From NCBI GenBank assembly GCA_019914995.1, contig CM034138.1:3782001-3846000 (forward strand): a stretch of DNA of 64,000 nt. Direction: 5' to 3'. The stretch comes from Acanthochlamys bracteata. Its lineage: Eukaryota; Streptophyta; Magnoliopsida; Pandanales; Velloziaceae. The position numbers and the translations under genes are program-made. This document shows, piece after piece, positions 23,550 through 35,542 of the stretch (within the stretch, counting starts at the first letter, position 1; every line of letters starts with the position of its first letter). The notes beneath the pieces are model-generated. The model was not told where the DNA came from. It saw nothing but the letters and a program-made list of their open reading frames with translations, and searched no databases.

Positions 23550-26280
23550 AAAAAGATTTTAACAGATCTCAACACTAATTTGAATTTTGAAAAAAAAAAA
23601 TTAGTATATTAGGAATTGCATAACTAAGTAATAACTACACTTGCTTATTTTTTTAGATTTTCAGAATAATTTTTTTGTCATAATTAACACCTTTCTTATT
23701 ACAATAAGCTCATTTAATCCTTGTCTTCGCTTTAACCTTATGATGGTTTTTTTCAAACCACCTTTATTCTACTACCATCATTGTAAATTTTTTTCCTTTT
23801 TACTTCCCTTTGTTTACTAGATAATGAGATTCAAAAGAAAATTTAAGATACATTAATTGCAACTTTTAAAGTCTCCATGGCGGTATATGAATACACCATT
23901 GAGCTCTAGTTAGTTTTCCTTATCTTTTTGATTCGCAGTGACAATTCTTATAATCGTTGTAACATTATTTGAAAAGTCTCACTTGCTTCACCAGCTTCAT
24001 AGACAATTGATTGAATATTTTCAACAGTTGGGTAATTTTTTAATAGATCAGAATTCTCATGACCTCGCACTACTATGTCGTCATGCTTAGCTCTATATTT
24101 ATTAACTCTTTTCATTTCACTTTTCAACAATGAAGTCATCAGGTATTTCTATAACAAGCATCTGAAAACTTTTATAAGATAGTCATAAGGAAGCCCTACA
24201 AACTCAAATAATTTATATTCATAGTAATTTTTTTTGTGCCATGGTTGAATTTCACTTTTCACTCACACTCGTCATCGAGGAGTCGAGACTTATAAATATA
24301 GGCTACATAGTCACCACTTCCCTTTTCATCATCATATAGATATATTCAATTTGTGCTTTCTCCATTATTTTTAAAATTATCGTATACATTTTTCGGGTAC
24401 ACATTTGCTGTGTTTTTAGAAAAAATGCATAACTATTGACAATATGATAAAAGTATTCACTAATATAATTTTCTTCTTGTCTCCTTTTCAATAATTTTGT
24501 TCATAAATTTACCATTCCTCAAAACAAACAATCCGAAGAGTCTTAGACGAATAGAAAACATTATTGTAAATAAAGTCCATACCATCAGAGCTCCCTTTGG
24601 TGTTTATGCTAGCATAAAAAGTGTCTAATTCATAAACTATAACCTCTTTTTTTAAATTTTATATATCTCTTGAAGCCATCCGTTATCCTACAAGTTATAC
24701 ATATATAACAATTCCTCCTACCTTATTACAAAAGCATTAGGAGTATAAGTTTCTCTAATTCACATTTTGATATTTTTTAAAATTGTGACTTCTTGAAATG
24801 AATGTGTTAAAGTTTTTCAAAAAATTTCTTTATCACATGCCACAAGCAAAACCGGTACGGTGTGCTTAGAAATACCTCCTCAACGGCTGTGGTTAAAGCT
24901 CTATCTTGATCTGTGATGAGAGAAAACACGCGTCTATTCATGACTGCAAGTTAGATCTCGAAAAGCCAATTAAAAGATTTTTATTTCTAATTCAACAGAA
25001 AGCACAACCAAACTGAACTGACTTCAATTAATGATTGACTCCTGTAAGCGGTGCAAAAGATATTTCGTACACATTTTTAAGATATGTTGTATCAAAAAGT
25101 ATCATATCATTAAAATATTGAAACTATAACCATGACCTGGTCGACCATATCTAGAAGAAATTTGGATCTCCTAAGCTTCTTTTATTTAAAAAATCAAGAA
25201 TTACGGTGGCATTGCCTCCGACAGTCTTCATGTACTCTTTTGAAGGTCTCAAACAAGGCAATCAAAATTAAAATTTTAGAGAGAATAGTTTCGCTTGAAT
25301 AGGATCGTAAATTTGGGATTTTAAAACAAACTTGTAGGATTTTACATACCAATAAATTTCATAAAATTTTAATTAATACCATTAAGAATCTTTTATAAAG
25401 TTTTTTCTAATATTCTTAAAATGTTTCAGTACATTTACAAATTTTAAATTTTTTTAAATTTTATATAAAACCCCTTTATATTTTAGAAAGAATTTCTAAA
25501 AATTATGCTTTTATAGAAAAACTTTTTAAATTTTGCAGAAAACTCTCTAAAATTTTACAAAAACTTCTCTCAAATTCAATTAATTACTGAGAAAGGATTT
25601 TACTTGAACTATAATCGTTTTGGTGATGTAAAATCATAAAATATAGGATTTTAATATTCAAATCAAAATTTTGATAATTTTGTTTCCAAATGATTTTAAC
25701 AATCTCTATCATCAAAACCACTTTATGGTCCATCAAGTATATTAATAACTTTATTCACATGTATGTCTACCTCACAAAATGAGTGAATTAATATTTTCAC
25801 TGCAATAGGCATATGTTTACAGCCAGGCATAAGCATCCTATTTGCAAGACTAATTAGGTTATGACTATGCTAATCAGTATACTGAGTAATCTTGCACTAT
25901 TATCTATTAGGTTGATTTTTTACTTTTATTTTTGCAGGATATTTGTATTTTACTGTACTTGTATTTTTCTTCTAATTAACTTCTATCTCGAAAAGCCTTA
26001 TTTGTTTTTTTCTTCTTATCACGATCTTTATAATTTTCAAAATGCTCACAAATTAAATCTTTAGACACCTTGTCACTTTATCTGAACCTAAATGTTTTCT
26101 TTTGTACTTTAAATAACGGCACTAAATTCGGTTGACTTTCTATAAAATTTATATTATTTTTTTCAACTTCGAAACTTACCACTGTCATATTTAAACACAA
26201 TGACTTTTCTTTTTCTACTATGTAGTTCAGAGTTGATGCAATATAACAGTGACACTCATTTAGTTCGAAAGCTAAAGAAA
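23550..26280 (-). pseudogene. FAR1-type MULE transposase relic
   Basis: Minus-strand pieces align with the MULE1 transposase: the segment at 23948-24139 (MKRVNKYRAKHDD..) corresponds to 6689-6904, and 24303-24491 corresponds to 7176-7400. DNA-level similarity continues through the core (24600-25240) and, after an insertion, the N-terminal part (25690-26280). Numerous stops and frameshifts make it non-functional. Confidence 0.7.
25254..25685. mobile_element. MITE-like insertion in the transposase relic
   Basis: Comparison with MULE1 near 8090 shows about 430 bp of extra AT-rich DNA here. The ends are inverted: GGCAATCAAAATTAAAATT on the left, and GGAAACAAAATTATCAAAAT on the minus strand from the right. 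The insertion splits a segment that is continuous in MULE1. Confidence 0.6.
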
Positions 26281-27504
26281 TGAATTGTGTCAAAATTTTA
26301 TAAATCTATGAAACAAAGAAATGCACTTTTTTTCTGTTATAAAAATCTCTTATGTTAAACTTCAACACAACAAAATTAAAACCAAAACAAAATTTTTGTA
26401 GTCGATCTATGACTCTTTGTTTTTTTGTAAATAGATCATTGACTTTATATTTTGATCGACAGGTGGTCAAAATGATCGAAATTAGGTCGAATGAGATCGA
26501 ATATTGAAGGCAAACATAATAAACTTGAAATTACAAGTAAGAGAGGGAATACGCATATTATGTCCTTCTCCATTGTTTCTATGTTAAGCTCCAATACACA
26601 CACACACAAAAAATCATACAAAAAATCTATATAAACCATGAACCTTTTTCAAATCTTGGGACTTTATTATTTGTAGGCTGGGCCATGGAGAAAAAAAAAC
26701 AAAAGAAAGATGCCGAAAAAAAATTTTCGCCGCTGGAGAAGCTTTGTAGTAATAAATAGAAAATTTACTTTAGTACTTTATAGTATTGAAGAGAAAATTT
26801 GTTTCGTCTAAGATCGCTAGATGAATGTAGAAAGAAAAAAGAAACAATGAGAGATGGAAATTTTGATAGGCGTGGAATGGAGAGAAAATTAAAGAACGAA
26901 AAGGACAAGTGGAGAGAACATGTGCTTGGGATGGGAGAGAGCGTTGTTGGCATGCGTAAGAGTGGTGATAGGATGTGTTTTATTTGCGGTTGATTGAATC
27001 TTAACTGTTGATTTTATGAGGGTGTTTAGCTACAGGTTAATGAGTGTATATATATATAATAAATAGGAGAAGATTTATTCATATTTTTTAATTTTAAAAA
27101 GAAAAAATTTAAAGTACCCAGAAGGTTTCTTGAAACGAAAATTTAAAGAAGAGATGAAAATAAGTTGAAAAAAGCTATCCCTTTAAATTGTATTCTTGCT
27201 CTCAAACATGTTAGTGCGAGAGCTTGACATTCCTATTCATGGACTACACATACAGTAAAAAGGAGGAAAGCATATCCTGCAAGACAGTTTTGATAGTGAA
27301 ATGTATGTACATCAACTGGCCTTGACATTTCAGAAACTGAACTTATGTATCATCCTTTACGTAAACACAAAAAAATGCTCTTTATTTGCCTATGAACATA
27401 CCTATACACATCTTTCTTACTTACATAAGGAACCGATTACGTATTAACCCAAGCATGTTATTGTAGTCCCTTCTCATTCAATGTCTTTAGCTTGGCTCTT
27501 GTTG

Positions 27505-28296
27505 TCAGAAAGATGCCATCAAAATTTCCAAATATTCACGTCCGAGATCGTCTAGTTCTATAATATCTGGTTGATTGCTGAAAACCTCTTTCAGACTGGA
27601 AGTTACCTCTGATTGAGAAGTTTTTGAGCTTTTGCTCATCTCCGTGCATGTGTTTGTTTGGCAGACAATTTTGGTTTCATCTACGGCAGGTTTGGTTTCC
27701 AAAGATTTTGCAACCTTCTCAAGAGGAAAATTGAGGTAAGTGCTAGGGCCTCTCATCCTGAGAGCTGCTTTATCATAAGCCAATGCAGCTTCCTCAGCTG
27801 TATCGAATGTACCGAGCCAAACTCTCACTCCCTTTCGTGATGTGTCTCTAATTTCTGCTGCGAATTTCCCCCATGGCCGTTTTCTGACTCCCCTATAGGT
27901 TTGGGAAGTCATATCCTCTTTTGAATAACTTTGTTTGGATCCTCTGCAACTGATCACACTTGTGCTAGAGCTAGTGGAAACTTCCGTTTGATCAGAAAAT
28001 ACAATTTCATCTATCAGCTCATGCCGGTATTCTCCATCACTCGCTAGCCTCTCCAGAATAGGTGGGGGTGCATTTCCTTCAAGGCGAGGCATTTTTCCCC
28101 AACTTGGCTCTTCAATATAACTGCTCTTGCCAGGGATACTACCGCTGATGAAATGCACCCACATGTTTTCCAGGAGGGTTTCAGATGTTTTGGAGTTATC
28201 TAAGTGGTTAGCCATGGTCTTTGAATCAGAACGTGGATTTGTCATATTTTGTAATAGGACGTCTGTGAGCAAGGGGGTTTGGGAATGTTGTTTCAA
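27505..28296 (-). CDS. AP2/ERF transcription factor (ERF subfamily, group IX-like)
   Basis: An intronless frame of 263 residues. The AP2/ERF domain spans about residues 134-192 ([18 protein letters not shown].. to YLNFPLE) and carries the ERF-type Ala and Asp of AAEIRD, which predict binding to GCC-box DNA in the nucleus. A C-terminal acidic [13 protein letters not shown] segment (about 247-258) resembles the EDLL activation motif of group IX ERFs. The N-terminal third has an SWGKMPRLE-like stretch but nothing else recognised. A TATAAG sequence 6 bases upstream of the first ATG suggests that translation may really begin at Met18 (28245) or Met28 (28215). Group IX members commonly respond to ethylene, jasmonate or pathogens; here that is inference. 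The frame is intact. Confidence 0.9.
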   Translation of the reverse strand: MKQHSQTPLLTDVLLQNMTNPRSDSKTMANHLDNSKTSETLLENMWVHFISGSIPGKSSYIEEPSWGKMPRLEGNAPPPILERLASDGEYRHELIDEIVFSDQTEVSTSSSTSVISCRGSKQSYSKEDMTSQTYRGVRKRPWGKFAAEIRDTSRKGVRVWLGTFDTAEEAALAYDKAALRMRGPSTYLNFPLEKVAKSLETKPAVDETKIVCQTNTCTEMSKSSKTSQSEVTSSLKEVFSNQPDIIELDDLGREYLEILMASF

Positions 28297-28301
28297 GGTT
28301 A

Positions 28302-28307
28302 CTTATA
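28302..28307 (-). promoter_or_regulatory. Candidate TATA box of the ERF gene
   Basis: CTCTATAAGT on the minus strand lies immediately upstream of the first ATG. If it is the functional TATA box, transcription would start inside the annotated N terminus. It could equally be a chance match in the leader. Confidence 0.3.
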
Positions 28308-28903
28308 GAGATGCCAGCTTATGGCCAGCTCAAAGTTCATCCAGCAAAAGTAAACTAGAAAGACTTGCACTTCAAATCATAAAAATTTTCCAAAATGTGA
28401 GGTCCAAGGTTTCTAAACCCTGATAATATCAAAAGTAGGCAATCATCATAAGGGGTTGACTTCTATCCTTGCGTCAACAGTTGATCAATGCGTATTGGTT
28501 TCTTGTCTTGATTCCGGTGGAAAGAAGTATATCTATTACACGAATATCTTATGTAGACTTCCCAGACGTAGGTATACGAGTTCGTTGGTTGGAATAGGAG
28601 GCACTTCCTTTCTTATTTCTGGATAATTTCTATGTAGTTTCTTCCATGTTAACACCAAAATATAAACAAATCAGCGTACTAACCAATGATTATCAGTTTC
28701 TTACTTTAGTCGTTTGATTGTGAGATTTGACTGTTTTTAGGAAATCCTTGTAAATTCGCTTCTCTTATCCTTCGTTCTTAACGTGTGCCTCAAACATTGC
28801 TTGCAAAGTGCCATTCAAATTTAAAATGTCTTGTCTATACATTGAAAAGCAGTGCTGCTTATGCATCAATTATGACGTTATTATGGTTGTTAACAAGGTC
28901 TTA

Positions 28904-29118
28904 GGCCTTGTTTGCAGTTGCATTTTCAGAAAGCAATTCTTTTTTGCAACTTCAAAACTATTTTTGTAGTGTTTTGGAAAAAAAATTTTAATGGATTGAC
29001 GTCACATAATTATTATATATAAATTTTTTAACTCACAAAATGACAATCTTATTTTTCAAAAAAGTTAACTTTTTGTTTTTTTACAAAAGCTCTAGTTATT
29101 CAATAACACCACACGCAC
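28904..29118. mobile_element. MITE with TTA target duplication
   Basis: AT-rich 215-bp element bounded by TTA on both sides (28901-28903 and 29119-29121). The ends are GGCCTTGTTTGC and, inverted, GTGCGTGTGGTG. Fits the Tourist-like MITE group seen across the window. Confidence 0.6.
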
Positions 29119-29250
29119 TTAATCACAGAGCAAGGTATCTGCAGAGGAGATACATCACTTGCATAGAAAAAAGCATTGACAATGGGAGATGTGTCGCTTA
29201 AAATCTGACTGATGGATTTTGCAATATTCTACTTTTGCCTGATACAGTTA

Positions 29251-29447
29251 GTGTGCGTTTGGAAAAGTATTTTTCAAATTCTGATTTTTTATTTTATATT
29301 TTTTAATATATATTTTATAAATATATAAAAAATTTATTAAAAAAATTTTTAAATATAAAAAATTTTACGTAAGATCTTTTTATTATTTATTTTTTAAAAA
29401 AAATAAAAATACTTTTTATTATTTTATAAGCTCTGCAAAAACGTTCC
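29251..29447. mobile_element. MITE, same general family
   Basis: Starts GTGTGCGTTTGG after a TTA. The interior is the AT-rich palindrome with an AAAATTTTACGTAA core shared with other copies. The right end is diverged and its duplication is not clear. Confidence 0.5.
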
Positions 29448-31369
29448 ATATCATTCCAACGAGAGTTGGCACCAAGAAAATTGCGGCTTCTCAGGTTTTG
29501 TGGAGAGGATACTTGTGGAACAAACCAGCATTTGGGTATTTGATTTCTCTCGCTTGCTGCAATGTGGAATTGAAGTAAAGCAGATGTAAGATATCGTACG
29601 CCTGTATCTCGTACGAAAACCTTCTCTTACAACTACCTAGCTTTGAAGTTGTTTCTTTGAAGCAATCATCTGGAGATTCAAAACAAAAAGCTGGTGCTCT
29701 GACAGAGTGACAGTTCTAACAGACTGGGTGTAATTCTTTAGAGACAGCTCAATATGGCTATCTGGCCCTTTCAAGTTCAGTCCAAAAGCCCTCCAACGAG
29801 AGTTTGAAAATCATATATTTATTTCTGTGTACTAATTTTTTCACATCTAGCAAGGTTGAGTTGATTCAGTAGTGTTTGAAATTGCTTTTCTAGTTTTTTA
29901 TTCTAATTTTTTATTTTATATTTTTAATAAATATTTTTATAATATTTTATAACAAAAATTTAAATTTTAAAAATATAAAAATTATATTGTACGATTTTAT
30001 CAATACTTATTTTTATTATCTTATTAAATAAAAAGATAGCTCATTTTTTAAAAAATTACTAAAATAGTTTTTATTTTAAAAAAAATTTAAAAAAATACTT
30101 TCAACTATCTTCCAATATATATATATATTTGCAAAGGCCTCAGACTCTTAAGCCTAGTCCAGATGTCTGCTTGTTGTCTATCATTTGTATGGTCATTTTT
30201 GGTATCATATCCTACAGCCATGCAGTTTCTTTTTTAGTACGCATTGTTCCCTGGTTCATATGCCATTATTCAATGTAATCTTCCATGTAAAATTGATGAC
30301 ATTTCCTATCATATTGAACTAAAATTTTCTTCCTAAGATTGGTTGTGCTTGTGCGCGGCTCAGATCCACCTTCATACACTGTGAAGCACATCCTATTACT
30401 TGCCTTGCTGAAGCCGGCACCAGTGAAGACGAAGAGAGCAGATATATAATAGAGAAAAGCAGAAAGAATTAAAAGATTAGCTTATGGCCAGTTTAATGGA
30501 CGGGTATCATAATCCATATGTGCTTAATTACGATATAGACTCTCAATAGAGCTAACTAACTAGCTAAGCTTCATGCATGATTGGTGCCAAACTGCAGCGT
30601 GATGGAACTTCTCTTCGATATTTTTGGCCTAAATGCAAACGAGCAACAGTAACATTAAGTAATTTGATCATAAAGATTAAAACAGGGCAACTCTATCTAT
30701 GATTTTCAAGTATATTATTATATATAGATTATATAGCATAGGTTTCGGAAAAGGGACATAGCTCACTCGCCAATTCCCTCTGCACTATCTTGGTCTTCCA
30801 TGGCTACGTCCAGAAAGCCTCCTTCGAGGGTGAACCAACCTTTCTTCTCTGGCTCTTCCTTATGTTGCATACAGTGACAACCACATCTACTCAAGCCTAA
30901 ACTTAATTGTCGAATGATAGCGGGAGGAGTTCCAGAAGTAATGCAGTGTCGGGATTCTGACTTTCGGGACTCAACAGTTAAAGACCCACAAATAACAACT
31001 AATTACTTATTCCATTGAAGAGCAATATTCCCGAGGATGGGAGGGACTTCCATGGCCATGAACCAACCTGAAGGTTTTACCAACGAAAAACTGGCAACAG
31101 ATTTCTAGGTAAGTTGCATGCCTTGGTATAAAACATTCTTCGTAGTGCTTATTAAGTGCGTATTTGACTGATAATTATTGGTTACTTGGAAAAGCAGGAG
31201 AAACTTGGTCATGTTGTGAAAATGAGAACTTTACGAACGGTCTATTAAAATGATCCATTTATAAGAGTCGGTGACTAACTACGTCTCCGCCATCGGAACA
31301 ATGTGCAATATTCTCTTTAAGATATATTGTGCAGCATTTGGCGTCGTACAACTCAGTATCCCAAACATA
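29448..31369. other. Intergenic, gene-poor
   Basis: No established gene. Contains another MITE-like AT-rich block at about 29870-30113 that ends in a short TA repeat, and the unexplained open frame at 30763-31002. Confidence 0.4.
30763..31002 (-). other. Unrecognised open frame without ATG start
   Basis: A 79-codon minus-strand frame lies between a TAA and a TGA. Its composition is protein-like (Cys cluster CGCHC followed by KEEPEKKGWFTLEGGFLD) in contrast to the AT-rich low-complexity frames around it. It has no ATG near its beginning, so it would be an exon or a decayed gene piece. A second frame just upstream (GWFMAMEVPPILGN) also looks coding-like but is out of register. No family recognised. 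Confidence 0.25.
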
Positions 31370-32174
31370 GTTGTCAGAATCGGACCGGATATCGAACCGA
31401 AAAACTATCCAGATCACGGTTCTCGAGTTGAACCGTCGGGTCAACCAATTGAACCGTTGGATTAATAATATTAAGGCATTTTTAATTAATAATAACAACA
31501 ATCACAGTAAAAAATTTACTGTCATTATGATACTAGCAACAATAATAGCAGCAGTAATCACAGCAATAAATTAGAATATTTTGATTATGGCATTACTATC
31601 AACAACAATGACAATTACAGCAAAAATTAAAGTGTTGCCACTATGACATTACCACCACTAATAATAATAATAACAATAAAAATTTATAATGAAAAATATT
31701 TAAATAAATTAGGAGATTAAAAAAAATAAAATCATAAAATAGATAAATCACAAAAGAGATATAACCAACTTTTTTATATATACATATTTGAGTTTGAATT
31801 ACAATATAAATTTTTAAAAATCACTAATAATTAATATTTATAAATAAAATATAATCAATTATATTTTTGTATTATCACATCCAAATACAATATCTAAACT
31901 ATATATTATTTTTTAACATAGAGCTATTAATAATTAAATTTATATTAATAATATATCATCAATTTAAATTTTTTTAATTAATTTTTTTAAATTTTATTCA
32001 ATCCGGTTTGACCCAGGCGGGCGGATTGATCAGGTTAAAGTGAGTCAAAACGGATCAATTATATAGACGATTTGTTTGCAAACCCAAACCGGTTTACTGT
32101 TCGGGTCGACGATTTCCGGATCGATTCGGACGATTTTCGGATCGATCTAGACGGTTCGGTCCGAATCTAACAAC
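31370..32174. mobile_element. Non-autonomous DNA element, about 800 bp
   Basis: The ends are inverted: GTTGTCAGAATCGGACCG at 31370 and, on the minus strand from 32174, GTTGTTAGATTCGGACCG. The subterminal DNA is rich in TCGAACCG and CGGATCGAT, while the middle is AT-rich. No coding capacity and no clear target duplication, so the superfamily is open. Confidence 0.6.
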
Positions 32175-35100
32175 AATGATTTTGTTTCACAATCTTTTAC
32201 TAAACAATATTTGACACCACTTTATTAGCAAATGCTAAATGAGTGCTTGCAATCATATTGCACTTCATTTTTCTCTACTTTTTATACTAACGTCATTAGG
32301 CCACCCTTCAATAGCCTCGTACAATTCTTTTTAGTGAGAACTGATATCAGTTTTATCTTTTATAATAGAAAATTTTTTATTAAAATTATCAATATTATAT
32401 TTCATCAATGAAAACTTTAACATTGATAGCATTTTAGTATTTCGTCAGTTTTTCAAAGGAAAGTTAAGTGTTAACCACAAAACTAGCTGCAATCCCCTCT
32501 TTGTACTCACTCTCATGCTTGCTATAAGAATCACCAGTGAATCCATCTTCTTTTTTCTCTTCCCATCACTCCTCTTTCCCTTTCTTGTTACTCTCTACTT
32601 CTTTGTGGTCCCAATTTTCAGCCGTCCCCATTTTCCAAGTCTTAGCATCAACATTTTCAAAAACCTCTTCACTAGTTTATGGTCCTTCACCTCTTTAATC
32701 TTTGGTAAAGCCTTCTTATTGCTCCATCTTAACCAGCTCTTTCTCTCCTTACCAACTCCATCCAAACCATCCCTAGAGCACCTGAGAAAGAACTCTATGG
32801 CGCTCGAGCAGAAGAGAACCCTAAATTTCAGACTCTGAAGGGCTCGCCAGCCAAGTGAAAGTGTGAAACAGACGGTTTGGATCCGATTGAGCGGATCGAC
32901 GGGTCGACTTCAAAATCATCTGAATCAACTCGGATCACAATGAGTTGACTTACGGTTTATTTTCAAACTCAGTCGAATCTCATATTTCTGATCTGACTCG
33001 TCCGATCCGAACTGGATCTGACTTCACCGCCTATGACTGCAGCGCTGCTACACAACAACTCTTTTCATCACGCTAACACAATGGTCATGCGTACTGTCGT
33101 GCTGCACTACTAGTGCCTCATTGCCGCACAACTTCATTACAACATTCACACTGTAGGGTGATTGTTACTGACATAGCTCAATGACTCCTATACATGGCCA
33201 CTACATAATAAATCACGACCCTGTTCTGCTCATTAACTCTAGTTAGCTTAAATAGTTGAGCTTAGAGATCTAATCACTGTTAGGATCAATAGAGTGCCCA
33301 TTACCGCGCGACTCCAAACTGTGCACTTCTTCGCGCGTCTTTCTTCCTCCGGACAATCCGCGTCCGGATCTCTACCTTGCAATGCGATATTCTTTACTAT
33401 CCAAATTCCTTACCAAGAGATTTGGTCGTCCTGTACAACATCCTGATTAAGCAAGCGTATAGATCCATCACTCCAACAACTCCACAGCCACCGTAAATTT
33501 TTGCCGCCACTCGTGTGATGTAGTTGACTCCGCCACTACTGCATACGCTAGCTGCAAATTGTGCCTCATGATAATTCTTACAACCGTCATCTCGCCTCGG
33601 CATCTTCCTCAGCCATGATCAGCTCAGTCTTTCTCCACCTGTGCGAAGAGCTGTGTTGCTGATAGGTGCACCATTGGCGAGATAACTAGCTAGACCGAGC
33701 ACAAGCCTAGTTTCAGGCTTTAGGTCTATGAGCTGTAATCTAATTTTTTGTGTGTGCATGTGTGTTGTGCTATAATATTATAGTGAAAGTATTGTTGAAT
33801 TCAAAAGTACTACTATTGCAGTTTATGCAAAAGTGTCCGTAGATATCCAGCAAGAACCGCCAAATCAATTTTCATGCGACTATTATTATGTGTAATTTTT
33901 ATGATGCAATCTATCCTCATATACGATCCAATCTGTTTTCTTGCCAAGAGATATTCTTCCTATCTAAAACACAATAAAAGTGTCTTTCTCAATCTGACTG
34001 TTTCACAGTTATTGTTGCCTTCGATGGACTTTCAATATCCTCGATGGCGGCTCTGTTCGTTGGCATTCTGTTGCGCCAGGTGTTGACTTTCTATCGTTAT
34101 GGGTAAGAAGTACCAACTATTTTGCCTTATTGATGACCCATTTTGCTTCTCTCCAGCAATAAAACATTTATCTCTTGTTAATGAAAACTTTTATCTATCA
34201 GCTTTAATATTTTGGATCGGGTTATTCACTCATCCTTAATTCTAAAATCATTCGAAATGAACAAACATGTGGGTATAGTACCTAAAAATTTCCATACCTC
34301 AACCTTGTTTAAGTCAATTTCAAGTATATCGTCCAAGTTTACTTTCTCATCGGATGTTTTCTTTTCATATAGTATCTGTCAAAAATATCAAATGTGTTTG
34401 ATTATTGATAGACGTAACAGAAATATAAAACACACTCAAAAATTTTACGTAAGCAATACGAAAATTGAGACAACAGCAAAGCAAATACAAACACAAGAGA
34501 TTTATATAGAGTAAAATGAAAAAAAATTCACAAAAAAATAAAGTAGCCTAAAAAAATTACTAAATCAAAACAATTACAAACTCTAATATTACACTTTAAA
34601 TGAAAACTTTCAATAGAATTTATTTCTATCTCTCACACATGATATAGTACATAATATTCTAAATAAACGCCTCTCATTCATTACATAGTGTGTCCCAAAA
34701 AAATTTTTGCACTTTCAAACGGTTGGCCTTCCATTTTTTTATGTTAATTGTTCAATTTTTTTATTTTTATTTTTCAAAAGATGTTTTAAATTCTTTAACC
34801 GTTGATCATTCAAACTTTTTGAATGATGATTCATTATTATTATTCTAATATAAATACATATTTAATTAATTATATTTTAATAAATCATTAATTTACTATG
34901 TAACTGTATCCGATGAATTCTTCCTCTATTGGCCGGAACCGGAGCCATGGTGGCACGTGTGACTGACCGTACGTTCACCATAATATCCAGCATCTCTCTG
35001 AAAGTACTACTTACCTACTTAGCAAAATTATATACGCATCGAAGGGAATCGCGGCCTTGTAAGAGTTATAAGTTGTATCACTGATGAATAATGCTTGAAA

Positions 35101-35542
35101 CTATACACGTGCTTGATCAGTGACCGTGCGATCAAGCGAGGCTACTAGCTGCGTTTAAATGGAAAGATCCAGTGGATGGAGTCGGAGGTTAGGAGCTGCC
35201 ACAGGAACTCCTTTGCAGTGCTTTCAGTAGCTAGTCTATTCACAGCGGAAATGATCGTCATAGTGATTCAATAGTTCAATCTTCATTTCTTGATCATTCA
35301 ATTATTCATGGTGATAATGATCAGGTGAATTATTTAATATCTATATCTTTTAGTTACATGCATTTTATCTCTTGATACAACTGAGATGTGTTTGCCATTT
35401 ATATTTACCCCATTTCAATAATCAACTAACATGCTTAAGATAACATGATTAAATTATTCCAAGAATTGTGTAGGAAGATTGATCGACTGAGAAGCTCAGT
35501 TAATCAGCTAAAATTAATACTACAAACTAAGTATCTGATATC
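32175..35542. other. Intergenic, no gene recognised
   Basis: Short frames (for example 32515-32838, Leu/Phe/Ser-rich) show no family signature. About 32870-33030 has GGATCCGA- and GACTCG-rich DNA resembling the ends of the 31.4-kb element and may be a related fragment. The remainder is AT-rich and unremarkable. Confidence 0.4.

Larger units (their letters stand above)
23460..27020 (-). mobile_element. Old relic of a MULE1-related element
   Basis: The segment parallels MULE1 (about 6330-9180) in order and orientation, from the 3' end of the transposase through the 5' noncoding part near 26.68-26.99 kb. It is far more diverged. Terminal inverted repeats were not found, so the ends are estimates. 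A block absent from MULE1 (25254-25685) interrupts it. Confidence 0.6.

Noticed and set aside
32515-32838. Hydrophobic 107-codon frame, possible membrane protein
   Set aside because: Low-complexity Leu/Phe/Ser composition from a pyrimidine-rich strand and no family resemblance.
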